Assembly (NCBI RefSeq): GCF_000027005.1
Contig: NC_012965.1
Location: forward strand, 2,157,001-2,221,000
DNA length: 64,000 nucleotides
Origin: Komagataella phaffii GS115
Lineage: Eukaryota; Ascomycota; Pichiomycetes; Pichiales; Pichiaceae
Direction of reading: 5' to 3'
The notes beneath the pieces were generated by a model. That model saw only the letters and a program-made list of their open reading frames with translations, made no database searches and was not told where the DNA came from. Of the stretch, positions 51,393 to 62,875 are shown piece by piece. Numbering within the stretch: position 1 is the first letter of the stretch; each line of letters opens with the position of its first letter. The position numbers and the translations under genes were made by a program.

Positions 51393-54042
51393 ATCGTCCA
51401 ATGGACAAATAAACGATATTGCTTTTGTTTTTTGTTACTGAAAAGGTTGGCAAAGATGATGGAGATATGAGGTAGCCTGTTTGTCAATTTAGCTTTTGGA
51501 GAGGTCCTAAAGCAGCTCTTTTCCAATGACTTTGAAGGCCGCATTTTGTATATGGCTAACGCTCGAACCGAACAATCTAATAATTTATTTTTACACTAAT
51601 GTAAAGGTTCAGGTGCGTCCCTGAAGTGCATTGTTGATCTCTCGAACTTTTTTGTTTTTCCTTGGTAAGTGATGGCCTTATTTCTTATTCTGTTTTGATT
51701 TATAGCTGTTTGAACAATGCTCAGGAATTTTTGATCTTTCTTTTAACTTCAAGTAGCTGCCCTTTTTGACGCGGCAGAGCAGAACGTTCTGAATCATGCT
51801 TCGAAAGTTACTAATCACATGGCTAGGTTACTCAAGTTGGAAGCTTATTGAAACTTGTAGATGACAAGACGGTGAGTCTCATGATTGTCTTCTTTTGTCA
51901 CGAACCTCGTCCCTAGTATAAAGATTTAATTTTTCAAATAACTTGAAAATACCAAAAGCTCAAAAGCTCTGTATGTTCCTAGTCTTAGGAGTGATACGTA
52001 TCATTCTGTATTATCAGTCTGCATATAAGGGTCTCGGTTTGTAGTTAACTTGTAGTGTCGGTATGAACAAGTTAATTGCTCAGTTTACTTGTGGTATTTC
52101 TGAAATGCAACATAGGAATTTTAATGCCACTCTTGTGTTCAAGTTCCTGAAGTTATGGCAGCTTCAGGTTAACGTCTCGATTTGCTGCGTCAATCAAAGT
52201 TTTCTATGGCTATCCCCTATGGATATGCCTAGCTCTTCCATCTGTAGTTTCAGTTGTTGTTGACGTTATAGGTACTATCTTCTGGTTCTATCCAGCTCAC
52301 CTCAGGAAGCTTCAGGAACTATAGTCGATTGTCTTTGGGGAAAGGACCAATTTTAGCTTCCGAATGATCCAGCAATTATCCTACATGTACTTTCCGTTTC
52401 AAGAAACTAACGAGATTTGTTTATTCCATCGTATTCTAGAGAGCAGCCTCTTAACGTCTTTTTGAAGTCCTATCTACGTGAGCAAGCTTATGGCAATCGG
52501 CTCGCTTTTAAATGGAGCAGAGTAGGCAGATGGAGGAAACTGACCCCTTGCTCTAAATGCTCACACTAGCAAACTTATCCTCCCCTATCTACTATTAATT
52601 GTATGGATGCAATGTCATGTCATGAAGGGCACGCCTCAAAAGAAACAAAAGATAATTGAGCTATCCAGAAGTAGTTGTTCTTTTTAATAAACGTTTTGTA
52701 TGCTCTCTGCCTTATTTGGTTTGAGCTCCGTAACAATCCTAAGCCGAAAACTTAAGCCCCCTTACGTGGTTTTGGTTTCAAAGAAACATGGCATATTTGC
52801 AAACGGCAATCAAGCGTCTAATAGGTACTATTAGATATGGCTTAACATTCCCCCTGCTCAGACTTCACTGCTACAAATTTAGACTTCAACTTTAAAATTA
52901 TCAATCAATAAGAACATTGCTTGGTCTTTGAAGACTCTTGAAAAATATATCACTTGAAGTTCATTGGATTGATTTCCAGTGTTTCGATGGTAGACCACAA
53001 CGACACCTAGAGATGATTGTGTCTCTTAACCGTTTTAGACTATTGATTGAGAGAGGCTGCCAGCCTAATAGAGTTCTTCAAATCGATTTACTGGTATGCT
53101 ATGTTGCCAGGTTCCGTGTTTTATGAACTTGTAAACTCACTGAAACCTTGTTCTTATTATCTAGTACCCACCGGGCTCCATGCTTTTGAGTTGTTGTACA
53201 ACGCTAGCTTACTTCTTTACACTTTCTTCTCTGTGCCCTTAACACGATCCCTTACTTTTTGTAGCGGTTTCAATTTATAGAGCTCAGGTCATTACTGGCA
53301 AGTTATCTGATTCGGTTATTACATATTACTACAAGAAAAAAAAGAAACATGAAATTCTGACTCGTTGACTTGTTTATCGAACATTGCCGAAGCTATGCCT
53401 CTAACTATCGTTCTCAGTTTATGACGTATCTCTCTGTATCGAAATTTTCGTGGATTATGCTTTAAAATAGATTAAGAGCCACTTGAGGCGCACCTGAACA
53501 TGATTGCCTCGAAACATATTAGCTGTACATCCGTTTTAGATCTTCTAGTTAGCCTCTGAGAGTGGTTCTATCTTTTGAAGAAATAGTACTTACTCTACAT
53601 TATCAATGTCTTTTATTTCGCGCTGCCGTGTAAGCAAGTATTGGTCGATCTTTAGGTCCAGTTTCTACATCATACTAAAAGCGCGCGTGGAGGTTGCTTA
53701 TGAAGAAATTGGTTTAGCTTTGGAAATTGGAGCCTCTCACCGTAAACCAAAAAATCTGTCAGTACTATAATTTCTGGTGGAGAACCACATCTAGTGCAAC
53801 TGGCTGTTGCTAGAAGATTCCGTTGGACCAATGTGGAATCAGAGGGTATACAAGTACGTGAATATTAAGACATTGATTGATTCGAACATCAGAATCTATG
53901 TATTCTAATCCTATATTGTATCAACAATAATATTATTATTGATCCTGTATGTAAAAGGTTATGAGACTTAAAATCACACGGTTTAAGATACCGAAATGCT
54001 AAGCAAAAACGTTTCGTCGAGAGAAACAAAAACATTGAGTTG
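51393..54042 (-). repeat. Right arm of centromeric inverted repeat
   Basis: Starts at ATCGTCCA and ends CATTGAGTTG, the mirror of the left arm. It is one base longer because of an A8 run near 53336-53343 where the left arm has T7. Past 54042 the two flanks share nothing. Confidence 0.95.
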
Positions 54043-54602
54043 CGTTATAAAATAGATAGTAACAGACTTGCTAACTGAGCATTCAAGACTACGTTCTATT
54101 TCAGGGGCTTATTCAAGCTGACGGAGCAAGTGTGTTGATGCTTATATATCTGTCATGAGTTTGTAATCCCCATCTTTTTGATCACAGTTGCTCTAATGAT
54201 AGGTGAGTATTCTAACTAGACACCAAGAACGAGTCTTCAAGCGTACAAATCCACGATCTACAAATGTCGACGAAAGTGGTTCTGTTAAAACGTGACCAAG
54301 CTTAGGTTGTCTAGTTTGAACCATTGGAATCAAGGGCCCGAACTTCGTTCAAAGAGACACTCATCCTCTTGATTCCAGTAGAATTGAGATTGACAAAGTC
54401 GTTGTCTACTGATTCTTAAAACATTGGCAAATTGGTTTGGCAAGTTTAAAAAAGGTACATCTCTTATATTGAGCAGTTGCAGTTGAATACTGAAACACAC
54501 CTGAAAGGCCCGTCGATATGAACCGCAAATACTACTTTTCGAAAGTTAAATAACAATATACCATAATCATGTCAGGGCATCAATAGATTCGTTGGTTAAA
54601 GC
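54043..54602. other. Gene-free right pericentromeric flank
   Basis: The 560 bp between the right arm and the end of FPR2. No gene or RNA feature was recognised. Confidence 0.5.
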
Positions 54603-55170
54603 TCATCTCTTTTCTTGATATCCACCAATTCTGCCTTGAAAACTAGCGGAGTTAGTATCTTTTTTCAAATCAATCCAAATAATAGACTCACCTAGTACAG
54701 CATTTGCTGGAATTGGGCCTATTCCGCGGCTGCCGTAACCTAAATCAGGAGGAATTGTTAGCTTTCTCTGCTCTCCAATACACATGCTTAATATTAGTAT
54801 TCAGTAAAAAAGTTGAGAAAGAAAAGAAGCTCAAAATCACGTACTTTTGTAAACCTTGATCCCAACCTCTGATAACTTGTCCAGATCCTAAAACAAACTC
54901 CAATGGTTGATCACGTTCATAAGATGAATCAAAAATGGTGCCGTCCTCCAGAGACCCTTCATAGTGTATAGCAACTGTGTCTCCTGATTGAGTCTTTTGG
55001 ACACACTCATCTGGTGGTACTTTCCTAGTGATTCCTAAAAACACTTATTAGCACACGTAATTGTGGAACTCAAGTAACTACGTACCAATCCTTAATTGAC
55101 CTGAATCAACAGCGCAAACGAGTCTAACTAATAAGAACACAGCCAGAAATTTGGTCGTAGAAACTTTCAT
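54603..55170 (-). CDS. FPR2: FK506-binding peptidyl-prolyl isomerase of the secretory pathway, two introns
   Basis: ER-luminal prolyl isomerase of the FKBP13 type. Read as three exons: 55086-55170, 54845-55034 and 54603-54786. Intron 1 (55035-55085) has GTACGT, a GCTAATA branch and TAG. Intron 2 (54787-54844) has GTACGT, an ATACTAAT branch and AAG. The spliced product is 152 aa (yeast Fpr2 135). Exon 1 gives a signal peptide, [20 protein letters not shown]. The FKBP core includes [18 protein letters not shown], then [10 protein letters not shown] joined to [19 protein letters not shown] across intron 2. The tail is longer than in yeast and ends QEKR. It is the first gene on the right side of the centromere. 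Confidence 0.92.
54787..54844 (-). other. FPR2: FPR2 intron 2
   Basis: 58 bp, donor GTACGT, branch ATACTAAT, acceptor AAG. It joins GWDQGLQ to MCIGEQRK in phase through an Asn codon. Confidence 0.88.
55035..55085 (-). other. FPR2: FPR2 intron 1
   Basis: 51 bp, donor GTACGT, branch GCTAATA, acceptor TAG. It joins the codons for RIG and ITRKVP in phase. Confidence 0.88.
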
Positions 55171-55553
55171 GGCGTGGCGGCGTTCTTGTCAAGTTGGCGA
55201 GAATACATGGCTCGCTCCGTCTCCTCAGAAGCAATTCTTCGCGACTACAGAAATAAGCATTGTCACTGAACATTTTAGACCAGAAGTTAGAATTGCATAT
55301 TTACCTACAGTTATTCTACAACGATTCGCAGAGATGAGTTCCATTGTGACGTCCACTACTATGATAAACTGATTTCGCAATGGCTTTCACTACTAGCTTG
55401 AGTAAATGTATCAGCCTGTTAACCATTTACGCTCACTTGCATCAAAAGGAATCGCCAATACACAAAGGACTTCTCCTAATTTATATGGTACTTGCATTGC
55501 TTCAACATCATCATCAACTATTCTTTCGGTTTTCATGTTCGTTCGCTCACAAG
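55171..55553. other. Intergenic region FPR2 / Zn2Cys6 factor
   Basis: The 383 bp holding the FPR2 promoter and the 3' flank of the transcription-factor gene. Short plus-strand frames here are not credible genes. Confidence 0.45.
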
Positions 55554-57872
55554 TTAAATATTCTTGACTCTTTTAAATTCTGGAAAGATTCCATTAAAAA
55601 ATTCATCAAAACTATCAAACTGCGACAAATCGGGCATTTCAAAACTTGATTCCTCGTGAGGAAACTCAGGGTTCGTAGAAAAGTGACTTGGTGACAAACC
55701 GAGATTAGGAACTTTGCAAACACTTTCTGTAGGAATTGCCGCTTGTAACATCTGTTCCTGAAAATCCACAGCGGAAGAGCCGTTCCGTATCTTATGAGAA
55801 TAAAGATTAACAGTCGGCGATAAACTCTCTGAATCCTTCTCATCTAACTCATCAGTCCTAAAGTCAGCATGCTTTTGTGATGGTGTACTAACTTTGCTTG
55901 CTTTGTCTACAATGTTCTTGAGAATTTTACCCACAGAGTCGGTTGCTTCATTTGATCCTTCTCCTATCTCGTTCAAAAACCAATATACTTTAGAAATCAA
56001 ATTCAAGGAAAAAGATTTCTGTTCTTGATTCATTATAGGTAAAAACTCAAATAATGATAAACTTGCATAAATAATTTGAGACCATTGGAACGAAGGGGAT
56101 CCCCGAATCAAAGTAGTTGGTAGCTTCAAAAGTCTTTCTAAAATTTTCATCGAAAATTTCGTAACTGTGTTGAATGCATATACTAGGTTAGGAAGTCTAT
56201 GAGAATCCCTGAAAACCTGAGTTATGGTACTTTTCTTCGGTGTGCACAACTTGATGTATCTTCTCGATAATACCACGTAAAGAAATTCGTAAGTAAAAGA
56301 AAGCAAACCACTAATATCTCGATCAATCAATGCTATCCACCGAGTTTTCCAGTCGTCCAAATCATAAAATACGAATATTGCATTGTCGTCATGTGTAAAC
56401 GTCTTGGTCCAGCCCGGTGACTCGAATAGTCGTTGAAAAATTAGGTAAAGCTGGAGCTCACTAACTTTGATCGCATCCCCAATAGTAGCCTTCGGATACA
56501 TGATAGTAAGCTTGTGTACCGAGTAAAAATCGTTAGTGATCATTATTGGGCGTCCTGATCCAATGGAATGCTGAAAATGGACCGCACACATGGCATTCCA
56601 TATTCGCAGATGGTACAAGTCGTCGGCTTCAAACTTCTTCTCCTTTTCAACTCTGGTAACAATCTCCTTGAAATTGAAAGATATCATCAAATGTTTGATT
56701 CCGATTCCAGATAACAACCATCCATCTAGTTGAGGCTGCTTGGGCTTGCGGGCAACGTTGTAAAGACAAAGGTACAATATTCCTTCAATATCATGGTCAG
56801 TAAGTGGCTCAGTTATGGCAACTACACCAAGCAGCTTTGATGTAAGCCAGTACAATTGTTTTTGCTGCGAAGTATAAGTATAACGTTCATCAAAGCACAT
56901 CGCCAAGGCAACAAAAACACATGTGATGAATGGGTGCTCTAACACGTACTCTCTGTTGATCTCAGTAATGCCTCCTGGTATAATCCAAAAATGAGCAACC
57001 TCAAAGTAGAGTTTGACCAGTTCCAGACAAAGTTTCTCGTTTTCAAGGTAGAACTTAAGAAACTCCTCACACGCTAACTGTAAAGGATCATACCTCGTGA
57101 CTCTTTTGAAAAGAGAGTGGTCTATTTGTTTGATAATTTGCAGTGGAGAATCTTCTATAAACTGATCCAGATAATCCTCTGTCCAAGATATGTTCTTCGT
57201 GAAGTTCAAAGTGTCGATAAAAGACTCTTCGCGTCGTCTCATAGGTGGACTCAATCTCTCAGCGTGATTTTCTAGCTTCCAGAGCACTGAGGTCAATTGG
57301 GTTCTCAATTCATCTATTGCTATTTGCATTTTTTCTAATCTCAAGTCCATGTTAAAAGTTTCTGGCTTCATTGTGTTTCGAATGGCCTTAATTTCGGTTT
57401 CATTTTCTTGGGTCAAGGAACAGCTAAGTCGAAGCTTAGCGCACCTATGACATTTGCCAAGCTCTAGTTCAAAATCACACCTTGTCTTAAGCTTTCGACA
57501 TGATTGGCAACTGAGGGCTCTCCTTCTTTTCCTTTCTTTACAAGGGTTTGAGGTTTTTTCCACGCTGTTAGTGGGTTGAAGCGGTTGATGTAATGATCCT
57601 TCAGCATGATCTTTGCCATCAACTCCAGAATTCCGATCGAAACTCAGAACCTTACGGTCATTTTTTGCTCCTCTATATTCATTGTGCTGATTGGTTTGGG
57701 CCCTATCCGTATCTCTCTCTTGATCCTTTTCAAACCTGGCCGCTTCTTCAACAAAGCTTCTGCTGCTCATGGATGCTAAGAGAGCATCATGCCGTGTTGA
57801 ATGCCTCTTAAATGAAATATTATCTGCACTATGCTTTGCTTCATTTTCATCTAGAAGCTTACGGTGTTCCAT
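55554..57872 (-). CDS. Zn2Cys6 fungal transcription factor
   Basis: Binuclear zinc-cluster regulator, 772 aa. The cluster (about residues 119-150) reads CQSCRKLKTRCDF, then CHRCAKLRLSCSL: six Cys with the standard C-x2-C-x6-C spacing in the first half, preceded by a basic RKRRRAL stretch. A short coiled-coil follows (LEKMQIAIDELRTQLTSVLW). The large middle region matches the general helical fold of the fungal-specific transcription-factor domain. The C terminus is acidic and Phe-rich (MPDLSQFDSFDEFFNG), a likely activation domain. The paralogue and target genes cannot be assigned from sequence alone. Confidence 0.85.
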   Translation of the reverse strand: MEHRKLLDENEAKHSADNISFKRHSTRHDALLASMSSRSFVEEAARFEKDQERDTDRAQTNQHNEYRGAKNDRKVLSFDRNSGVDGKDHAEGSLHQPLQPTNSVEKTSNPCKERKRRRALSCQSCRKLKTRCDFELELGKCHRCAKLRLSCSLTQENETEIKAIRNTMKPETFNMDLRLEKMQIAIDELRTQLTSVLWKLENHAERLSPPMRRREESFIDTLNFTKNISWTEDYLDQFIEDSPLQIIKQIDHSLFKRVTRYDPLQLACEEFLKFYLENEKLCLELVKLYFEVAHFWIIPGGITEINREYVLEHPFITCVFVALAMCFDERYTYTSQQKQLYWLTSKLLGVVAITEPLTDHDIEGILYLCLYNVARKPKQPQLDGWLLSGIGIKHLMISFNFKEIVTRVEKEKKFEADDLYHLRIWNAMCAVHFQHSIGSGRPIMITNDFYSVHKLTIMYPKATIGDAIKVSELQLYLIFQRLFESPGWTKTFTHDDNAIFVFYDLDDWKTRWIALIDRDISGLLSFTYEFLYVVLSRRYIKLCTPKKSTITQVFRDSHRLPNLVYAFNTVTKFSMKILERLLKLPTTLIRGSPSFQWSQIIYASLSLFEFLPIMNQEQKSFSLNLISKVYWFLNEIGEGSNEATDSVGKILKNIVDKASKVSTPSQKHADFRTDELDEKDSESLSPTVNLYSHKIRNGSSAVDFQEQMLQAAIPTESVCKVPNLGLSPSHFSTNPEFPHEESSFEMPDLSQFDSFDEFFNGIFPEFKRVKNI

Positions 57873-58010
57873 GCTGGAGGTTTTCGTCTATGCAGGTCTA
57901 GCCTTTAGCCTTTGACCATATCTACCAGTTTGGGAGATCGATTTCTTTTAGTGTTGGGATAACATTTCGCGGACAAAGCAACATTTATCTAAATAGAAAG
58001 ACTACTTAAT

Positions 58011-59342
58011 TTATAACCCAGGAATCATCAGCAGGGCCATAAAAAGGGAAAACAGGCTGTATTTTAGATTTGCGGCATTTGATTTGGAAGAGAAAGAGTT
58101 AATATCGGTTATATTCTTCACGACTCTACCCTCTTCGTTTACATGAATGGTCTGTGAATGTTTGTTCGAGAAGCATTCGATCACTCCCCCTCGAACGATT
58201 GAGGAGGCCCCGAACTTCAGCCAATTATTACAGTCGAATGTTCCAGATGAGGTACGAACCAAGGCTGACCCTCTAACCACCTGCAACTCTTCTAGCTGGA
58301 TATCTGAAAATTCGCCTTCAAAACGAATTGCACCCCCAATACCTTTTAGTTCAGGGAAAAAACTGATACTCTGAATTCTTGTGTTATTAGCAATAATGAG
58401 GCCTCCTTCAATTTCGCTAAGTTCTGGAAAATCTAAAATCTGAACCATATCATTCTTCATAATACCAAATGTTCCCCCCACATGTTGTAGTTTCGGTAAA
58501 TGTAATTCTTTGAAGGAGTTTTCTATGAATCCTGCCGAAACTTCCACATTTTTCAAGTTCCTTAGATCAACTGATTCAGCATCTCTGACTGTAATATTTT
58601 TAGCATTCTTTAAGTTTGGAAGATTTATTTGAACGTTTTTGGCATTGGAAGTGATTGAAAGCTCGCCAGTAATCTCTTCTACGTCAGATTCCACAAGTTC
58701 CATATACCTATTATTGTTGATATTCAAGACGTTAAGGCTCTGTGTATCAAATCCTGTAAAGTGTGTCAACGCTGTATCTGAAATAATAATGGTTTCAAGC
58801 GAGCTGACCTCACTATTGAACGAAACGCTACTCAGAATGGGCAGAACCTGCCAATTTATGGACTGCATAGTTTTTAGCCGCGGTAAACGAATAGTTGACA
58901 ATGCGGTTAAAAACAGAAAGGAGGAACTACCGCCGATGCGTTCCAGTTCTAAGCCCTCAACCCTTGCCACATTGGAGCTGTTTTGAACCTTGATATCTCC
59001 CCAGACATGTTTTGTGGCGCCAAAATCTAACACGGTGTCGGTGTATCCATCGACCACAATATCTCCCTCTATTGTTGTGCAATCTTCAAGCTGTTTCATA
59101 TCTCCTTCGTTGCGGATGATATGCTCAGGTTTTGAACACTTTTGAGGGATGCTTTTGCTTTTAGGTCGTTCCCCAGTCGACACTTTGGTGTCCAATACAG
59201 CCAACAAATCTCTGCTTGGAGTTGTTGCCTTTTGTGGGTAATCTTCAAAGGCCTTGTTCCCAGTATGTTTCGTCATCGAAAAAGCATTGATCTTAAAGCA
59301 GATAGAAGAGATGACTAAGATATAGATGACTATAGGTCTCAT
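58011..59342 (-). CDS. ECM33/SPS2-family GPI-anchored cell wall protein
   Basis: Secreted wall protein, 443 aa. Signal peptide MRPIVIYILVISSICFKINA, then a repeated leucine-rich, receptor-L-domain-like solenoid with units such as VLNINNNRYMELV and LPNLKNAKNITVRDAESVDL, several N-glycosylation sites (for example NSS, NIT, NNT), and a hydrophobic C terminus, YSLFSLFMALLMIPGL, typical of a GPI signal. The solenoid and the two ends match the Ecm33/Pst1/Sps2/Sps22 group. Which member it corresponds to is not clear: sporulation-specific Sps2 or vegetative Ecm33. Confidence 0.82.
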   Translation of the reverse strand: MRPIVIYILVISSICFKINAFSMTKHTGNKAFEDYPQKATTPSRDLLAVLDTKVSTGERPKSKSIPQKCSKPEHIIRNEGDMKQLEDCTTIEGDIVVDGYTDTVLDFGATKHVWGDIKVQNSSNVARVEGLELERIGGSSSFLFLTALSTIRLPRLKTMQSINWQVLPILSSVSFNSEVSSLETIIISDTALTHFTGFDTQSLNVLNINNNRYMELVESDVEEITGELSITSNAKNVQINLPNLKNAKNITVRDAESVDLRNLKNVEVSAGFIENSFKELHLPKLQHVGGTFGIMKNDMVQILDFPELSEIEGGLIIANNTRIQSISFFPELKGIGGAIRFEGEFSDIQLEELQVVRGSALVRTSSGTFDCNNWLKFGASSIVRGGVIECFSNKHSQTIHVNEEGRVVKNITDINSFSSKSNAANLKYSLFSLFMALLMIPGL

Positions 59343-60211
59343 CTCAACAATTGCTTTGATTGTTTCACTAATAGAAAATTTTCTAGATGATTAATAGACT
59401 GCGTTAGGTGCGACAATCCTGTTTCGAAGATACAGAGTACAAAAGCAAGCAAATCTTGAAGCGGTCCGAACACTACTATAGCAGCAGGTACCTAGTCATG
59501 CCATAACCGTAGTGCTTGTCAGTATTATACGCTTCAGTATTTGTTTAAGATGTAGCCAATATGTTCAGGAACATTTATAACAGTTGAGTTGATCAAAATA
59601 TACTCGCGATGGGATTCGAAGCACAATCTTTTGACAGTAAGACAATCGCTTTGACCATTACGCCACACAGATAATAAAGTTCAAGCAAAGTGTACAGGTG
59701 TACTTTACCGCAGCTTTTGTTGCTATACTCATTATTCTCCCTTTTACTTTGCTGAAAAAACGACACAATAAACTCCATATAGGCCTAATATTTGATAGGG
59801 TGGAAGTCAAAAGAGAAAAAAGGAGCAACAGCTCTGCACTATTAACAATTGGAAATGAAAAAGTGAAAAAATGACAGCAATTAACTTTTACAAGCTCTTT
59901 GAGTACAAAATAAGTTCACCTAAGACGGTTTTAGTGTTTTTTCACAATAAGAAGATTTGGAAGTTATCAACGGCAACTAATTTATTTAGCTGTAAATCAT
60001 CAAGGAAGTTTAAAGTTTGGAGTTCAATCTTTATAACTACCAATCAAGAGTTGTATAAGTACTATAGTCCTTTGTTTGTCTCAGAAATCAAGTTCAGTCG
60101 GTATACGATATTCTTCAAACATGACCTGCCATCTCGTTTATTGCATCAATTGGTAAAAATACATCTAGTTATATTCACTTATACATTAGAAAACCCAAAT
60201 TTCTCTACATT
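59343..60211. other. Gene-poor interval with a tRNA relic
   Basis: The 869 bp between the GPI-protein gene promoter and the end of STE20. It contains the degenerate tRNA at 59601-59672. A 114-codon plus-strand frame at 59871-60215 is AT-rich, without domains, and overlaps the STE20 stop, so it is not called. Confidence 0.5.
59601..59672 (-). pseudogene. Decayed tRNA-Arg(UCU)-like relic
   Basis: On the minus strand 72 nt align end to end with the yeast tRNA-Arg(UCU) pattern: TGGCGTAATGG at the D arm, AAAAGATT after the anticodon arm, TTCGAATCCCAT at the T arm and CGCGAGTA at the 3' end. The acceptor stem has a mismatch and several G-T pairs. The T stem lacks one G, the D loop has an extra base, and the anticodon arm has unpaired positions with TAC where TCT is expected. 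These changes argue against a working tRNA; a divergent but functional tRNA cannot be fully excluded by eye. Confidence 0.5.
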
Positions 60212-62875
60212 CTAGTCTCCCAAAGCATCTCCCTTAATATCACCGTTATCCGATACATCGTCTGACAATTTCTGCAATCTAGCAGCATTCACTAAAGGAA
60301 TCAACGAGGATATAGGGTCAGCATTGAGTATGAAAGGATGCTGCAGCAACTGGATGGCATCCGCACGTCGTTCAGGATTAACCTCTAAACATGATTGAAG
60401 GAACGACTTCAAACCGCCACTCAAAATGTCTGGCTCTTCCAATTTAGGAGTTCCGTTAGTAGTTATTAAAAACAAAGCCCTCAAAGGTGTCTCATTCAAG
60501 TAAGGAGGTTCACCTTCAATCATTTCAATAACCATTATTCCTAAAGACCAGAGGTCGACTTTAGGTCCATATTCTTTTCTGGACACAACCTCTGGAGCCA
60601 TCCAATAAGGAGTACCTACCATTGTTGTACGCTTTAAGTTGTATTCCTTGATCTGCGCGCAAAACCCAAAATCTGTGATCTTAATTTCTCCACTTAGTGA
60701 AAGTAAAATGTTATCAGACTTGATATCGCGATGAATGATGCCTTTAGAATGCAGGAACAACAAACCTTCTAACGTCTCTTTACAAACGGCACCGATCTGC
60801 CCTTCAGACATAACACTATGCGTGACAATGTCCGTCAGGGATCCACCTTCCATATACTCCATCACAACCCACAGGTTGTTGTCCTGAACATAGGAATTAA
60901 TAAAGTTCACAATATTCTTGTGTTTGGATCCTTTCATTACCAAGATTTCGTTTATTATTAGTTCTTTCTTGGGCTGCTTTTGTAAGTACATCCTTTTTAT
61001 AGCCACGCAAGACCGTGTTCCTATTTCATTCGCAGTATAAACATCACCGGAAGCTCCTTTCCCAACTTTGACAAAGTTTTCGTACTTAGCAGTAGGGTCA
61101 CCTGCAGAGCAGATGCTATTCAACTTATTGAGTATCAATTTGTCTCTACATTTCTTTTCTTCCTGTTTTCGTTCACTGCGTTGTTTAACTTCCTTTGAGC
61201 TCCTTTGCTTGCCCGAATTCGCACCCAACGGGGTTGGAGGTACTTTTTCTGTTCTGGGTGACAATCTAACAACTGGAGGGGGTGGAGCCGGTCTGTTCGG
61301 CCTCATTATACGAGTGTTGGATAGTGGCTGTTCTTGCTGTTGCTGCTGGTTTGATTGTTCGTGTTCCAGCTGCTGTTGCGGCTGCAGATTTTGTTGTGTG
61401 AACTGAGACTGCCCCTTAGGAACCAAAGGAGATCCAATGACAACATTTCTTGGTGAGGAAGAGGATGATTTTGTAGACTTGGTTGAGATCTTACGCGATA
61501 AAGAGCTAATAAATGAACTTGGAGAAGGATGTACATTTGGCACGCCATTGTAGTGTAGACCCAGTCTAGGAGACCCTGAAGTTGCGAACGTTGATGCAGA
61601 TTTTGTAATGGGGGTTTTGGAAGACGGCGGCTTCGGAGGAGGACGAGAAGGAATGAAAGTCGAATCTTCTGGAGGAGGATATATCTGAGCAGGAGACGCC
61701 AACTCGAAACTAGAACTAAATTTTCCCTTATGGGATAGAACGGGAGTCGACAGCCTTTTCAAGCTAGTCTCTTGGATTCCCAAAGCTTCATAATTATCAG
61801 AAATTTCTTCGTTGGAAGTAGAATGAGTCGAATCTAAACTGTGTTTGGAGGCTTGGTCAATGTTAAACTGCATGAAACGATCCTCTTCAGTGTTCATGTT
61901 ATTCTTGTAAAAGTTAACGATATCCATTACTGCCTGAGGGTTAGACTGCTGCTCCGTCTTTGAGATCCCACTATCGCTTAGGACGCGTTGCCAGGATTCT
62001 GGAAGTCCTTGAAATGATCCAGTGGAATTATCATACTTTACAGATTGCACATGCTTGTAACCATAAGGTGTGGAAATGCTCAAAGAAGGAGAATCAGTTG
62101 AATGTTGAATTACCCCGTTCAAGTTCAAACTCCTAGATTGAGATCCCAAATAATTTTCACCCTTGATTGAGCTCACGAAGCTACTTAGGACCCCTTTCAC
62201 TTTGTGCTTTCTACTAGGAGGCCGAGAACTTGAAGTTACCCTCTGTTTAGTGGGTGAGAGTGTTTTTGAGGTATGGTGTGGTGAATATACTGGCGTAGAA
62301 TGAATCATGGTTTCCTGCACATTTGTATTTGTGGGTGAAGCCTGTAATGCACGTGATTGGAAGGAAGATTTAGAGGAAGGGTCGTTGTGAACTTCTGCAA
62401 AGTCGGCCCCAGTAGAATTCGAAGAGTGATCGGAAGTACCCACTTGTGAGGACTCTTTATCAAAGTTTTTCTCTATACCCTCCTTTGGTTCCGTAATATT
62501 GTTGAGTTCCTTTAATACTGTTTCTGGAAGGGATCTTTGAAGAGATTTCTGCCTAAAATCAAACTCCTGATTTCCATCGTTCGGCGCACTGCCTGGAACG
62601 GGCATCACAGAGCTGTCTTGGAACGTGTCATTAGATCTAAGAACTGGGGTCAAAATTTCCAACTCATTATCATAACATATTTTGTTGAGCTTGTGAACTA
62701 CATCCTCCTTGAAGGCAGAGTCAGGCTGGATCTTGAATACCTGTTCTTCAGCTAACGCATTCACATTCAGCGTGCCAGGAAAACGTGGGAGGTCTGCGTT
62801 TAAAGTTGATGAAGCTGAAAGTTCTGGCTGATCAGCAACTGAATCAGGTTCCGCCACGAGGGAGTTGTGTGACAT
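60212..62875 (-). CDS. STE20: p21-activated kinase Ste20
   Basis: PAK-family Ser/Thr kinase downstream of Cdc42, acting in pheromone, filamentous-growth and osmotic signalling. 887 aa (yeast 939). A Ser/Pro-rich N terminus leads to the CRIB domain (about 266-325; [20 protein letters not shown], then [20 protein letters not shown]). A poly-Gln and proline-rich linker follows, then the kinase domain (about 597-850): [15 protein letters not shown] with the catalytic Lys, [17 protein letters not shown] and [17 protein letters not shown]. There is no PH domain before the CRIB, which separates it from Cla4, and the kinase motifs are Ste20-like (NELNLKRTT-type activation loop). Confidence 0.95.
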   Translation of the reverse strand: MSHNSLVAEPDSVADQPELSASSTLNADLPRFPGTLNVNALAEEQVFKIQPDSAFKEDVVHKLNKICYDNELEILTPVLRSNDTFQDSSVMPVPGSAPNDGNQEFDFRQKSLQRSLPETVLKELNNITEPKEGIEKNFDKESSQVGTSDHSSNSTGADFAEVHNDPSSKSSFQSRALQASPTNTNVQETMIHSTPVYSPHHTSKTLSPTKQRVTSSSRPPSRKHKVKGVLSSFVSSIKGENYLGSQSRSLNLNGVIQHSTDSPSLSISTPYGYKHVQSVKYDNSTGSFQGLPESWQRVLSDSGISKTEQQSNPQAVMDIVNFYKNNMNTEEDRFMQFNIDQASKHSLDSTHSTSNEEISDNYEALGIQETSLKRLSTPVLSHKGKFSSSFELASPAQIYPPPEDSTFIPSRPPPKPPSSKTPITKSASTFATSGSPRLGLHYNGVPNVHPSPSSFISSLSRKISTKSTKSSSSSPRNVVIGSPLVPKGQSQFTQQNLQPQQQLEHEQSNQQQQQEQPLSNTRIMRPNRPAPPPPVVRLSPRTEKVPPTPLGANSGKQRSSKEVKQRSERKQEEKKCRDKLILNKLNSICSAGDPTAKYENFVKVGKGASGDVYTANEIGTRSCVAIKRMYLQKQPKKELIINEILVMKGSKHKNIVNFINSYVQDNNLWVVMEYMEGGSLTDIVTHSVMSEGQIGAVCKETLEGLLFLHSKGIIHRDIKSDNILLSLSGEIKITDFGFCAQIKEYNLKRTTMVGTPYWMAPEVVSRKEYGPKVDLWSLGIMVIEMIEGEPPYLNETPLRALFLITTNGTPKLEEPDILSGGLKSFLQSCLEVNPERRADAIQLLQHPFILNADPISSLIPLVNAARLQKLSDDVSDNGDIKGDALGD

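Larger units (their letters stand above)
47861..54042. other. CEN: Centromere (inverted-repeat type)
   Basis: Seen: two near-identical arms of 2649 and 2650 bp in opposite orientation around an 883-bp unique core, in a stretch with no credible gene. The arms differ by a substitution (47949 versus 53954) and a one-base homopolymer length difference near 48550 in the places compared. This matches the published structure of Komagataella phaffii centromeres, which have about 2-3 kb inverted repeats around a core of about 1 kb and lack the point-centromere elements of Saccharomyces. The role rests on this architecture, not on a diagnostic motif. A mating-type switching locus also uses inverted repeats but would contain MAT genes, and none are seen. 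Confidence 0.85.

Noticed and set aside
47861..54042. Possibility that the inverted repeat is a mating-type switching locus
   Set aside because: No MATa or MATalpha genes are present between or beside the arms, and the core is only 883 bp.
59871..60215. 114-codon plus-strand frame
   Set aside because: AT-driven composition, no domain, runs into the STE20 stop codon on the other strand.
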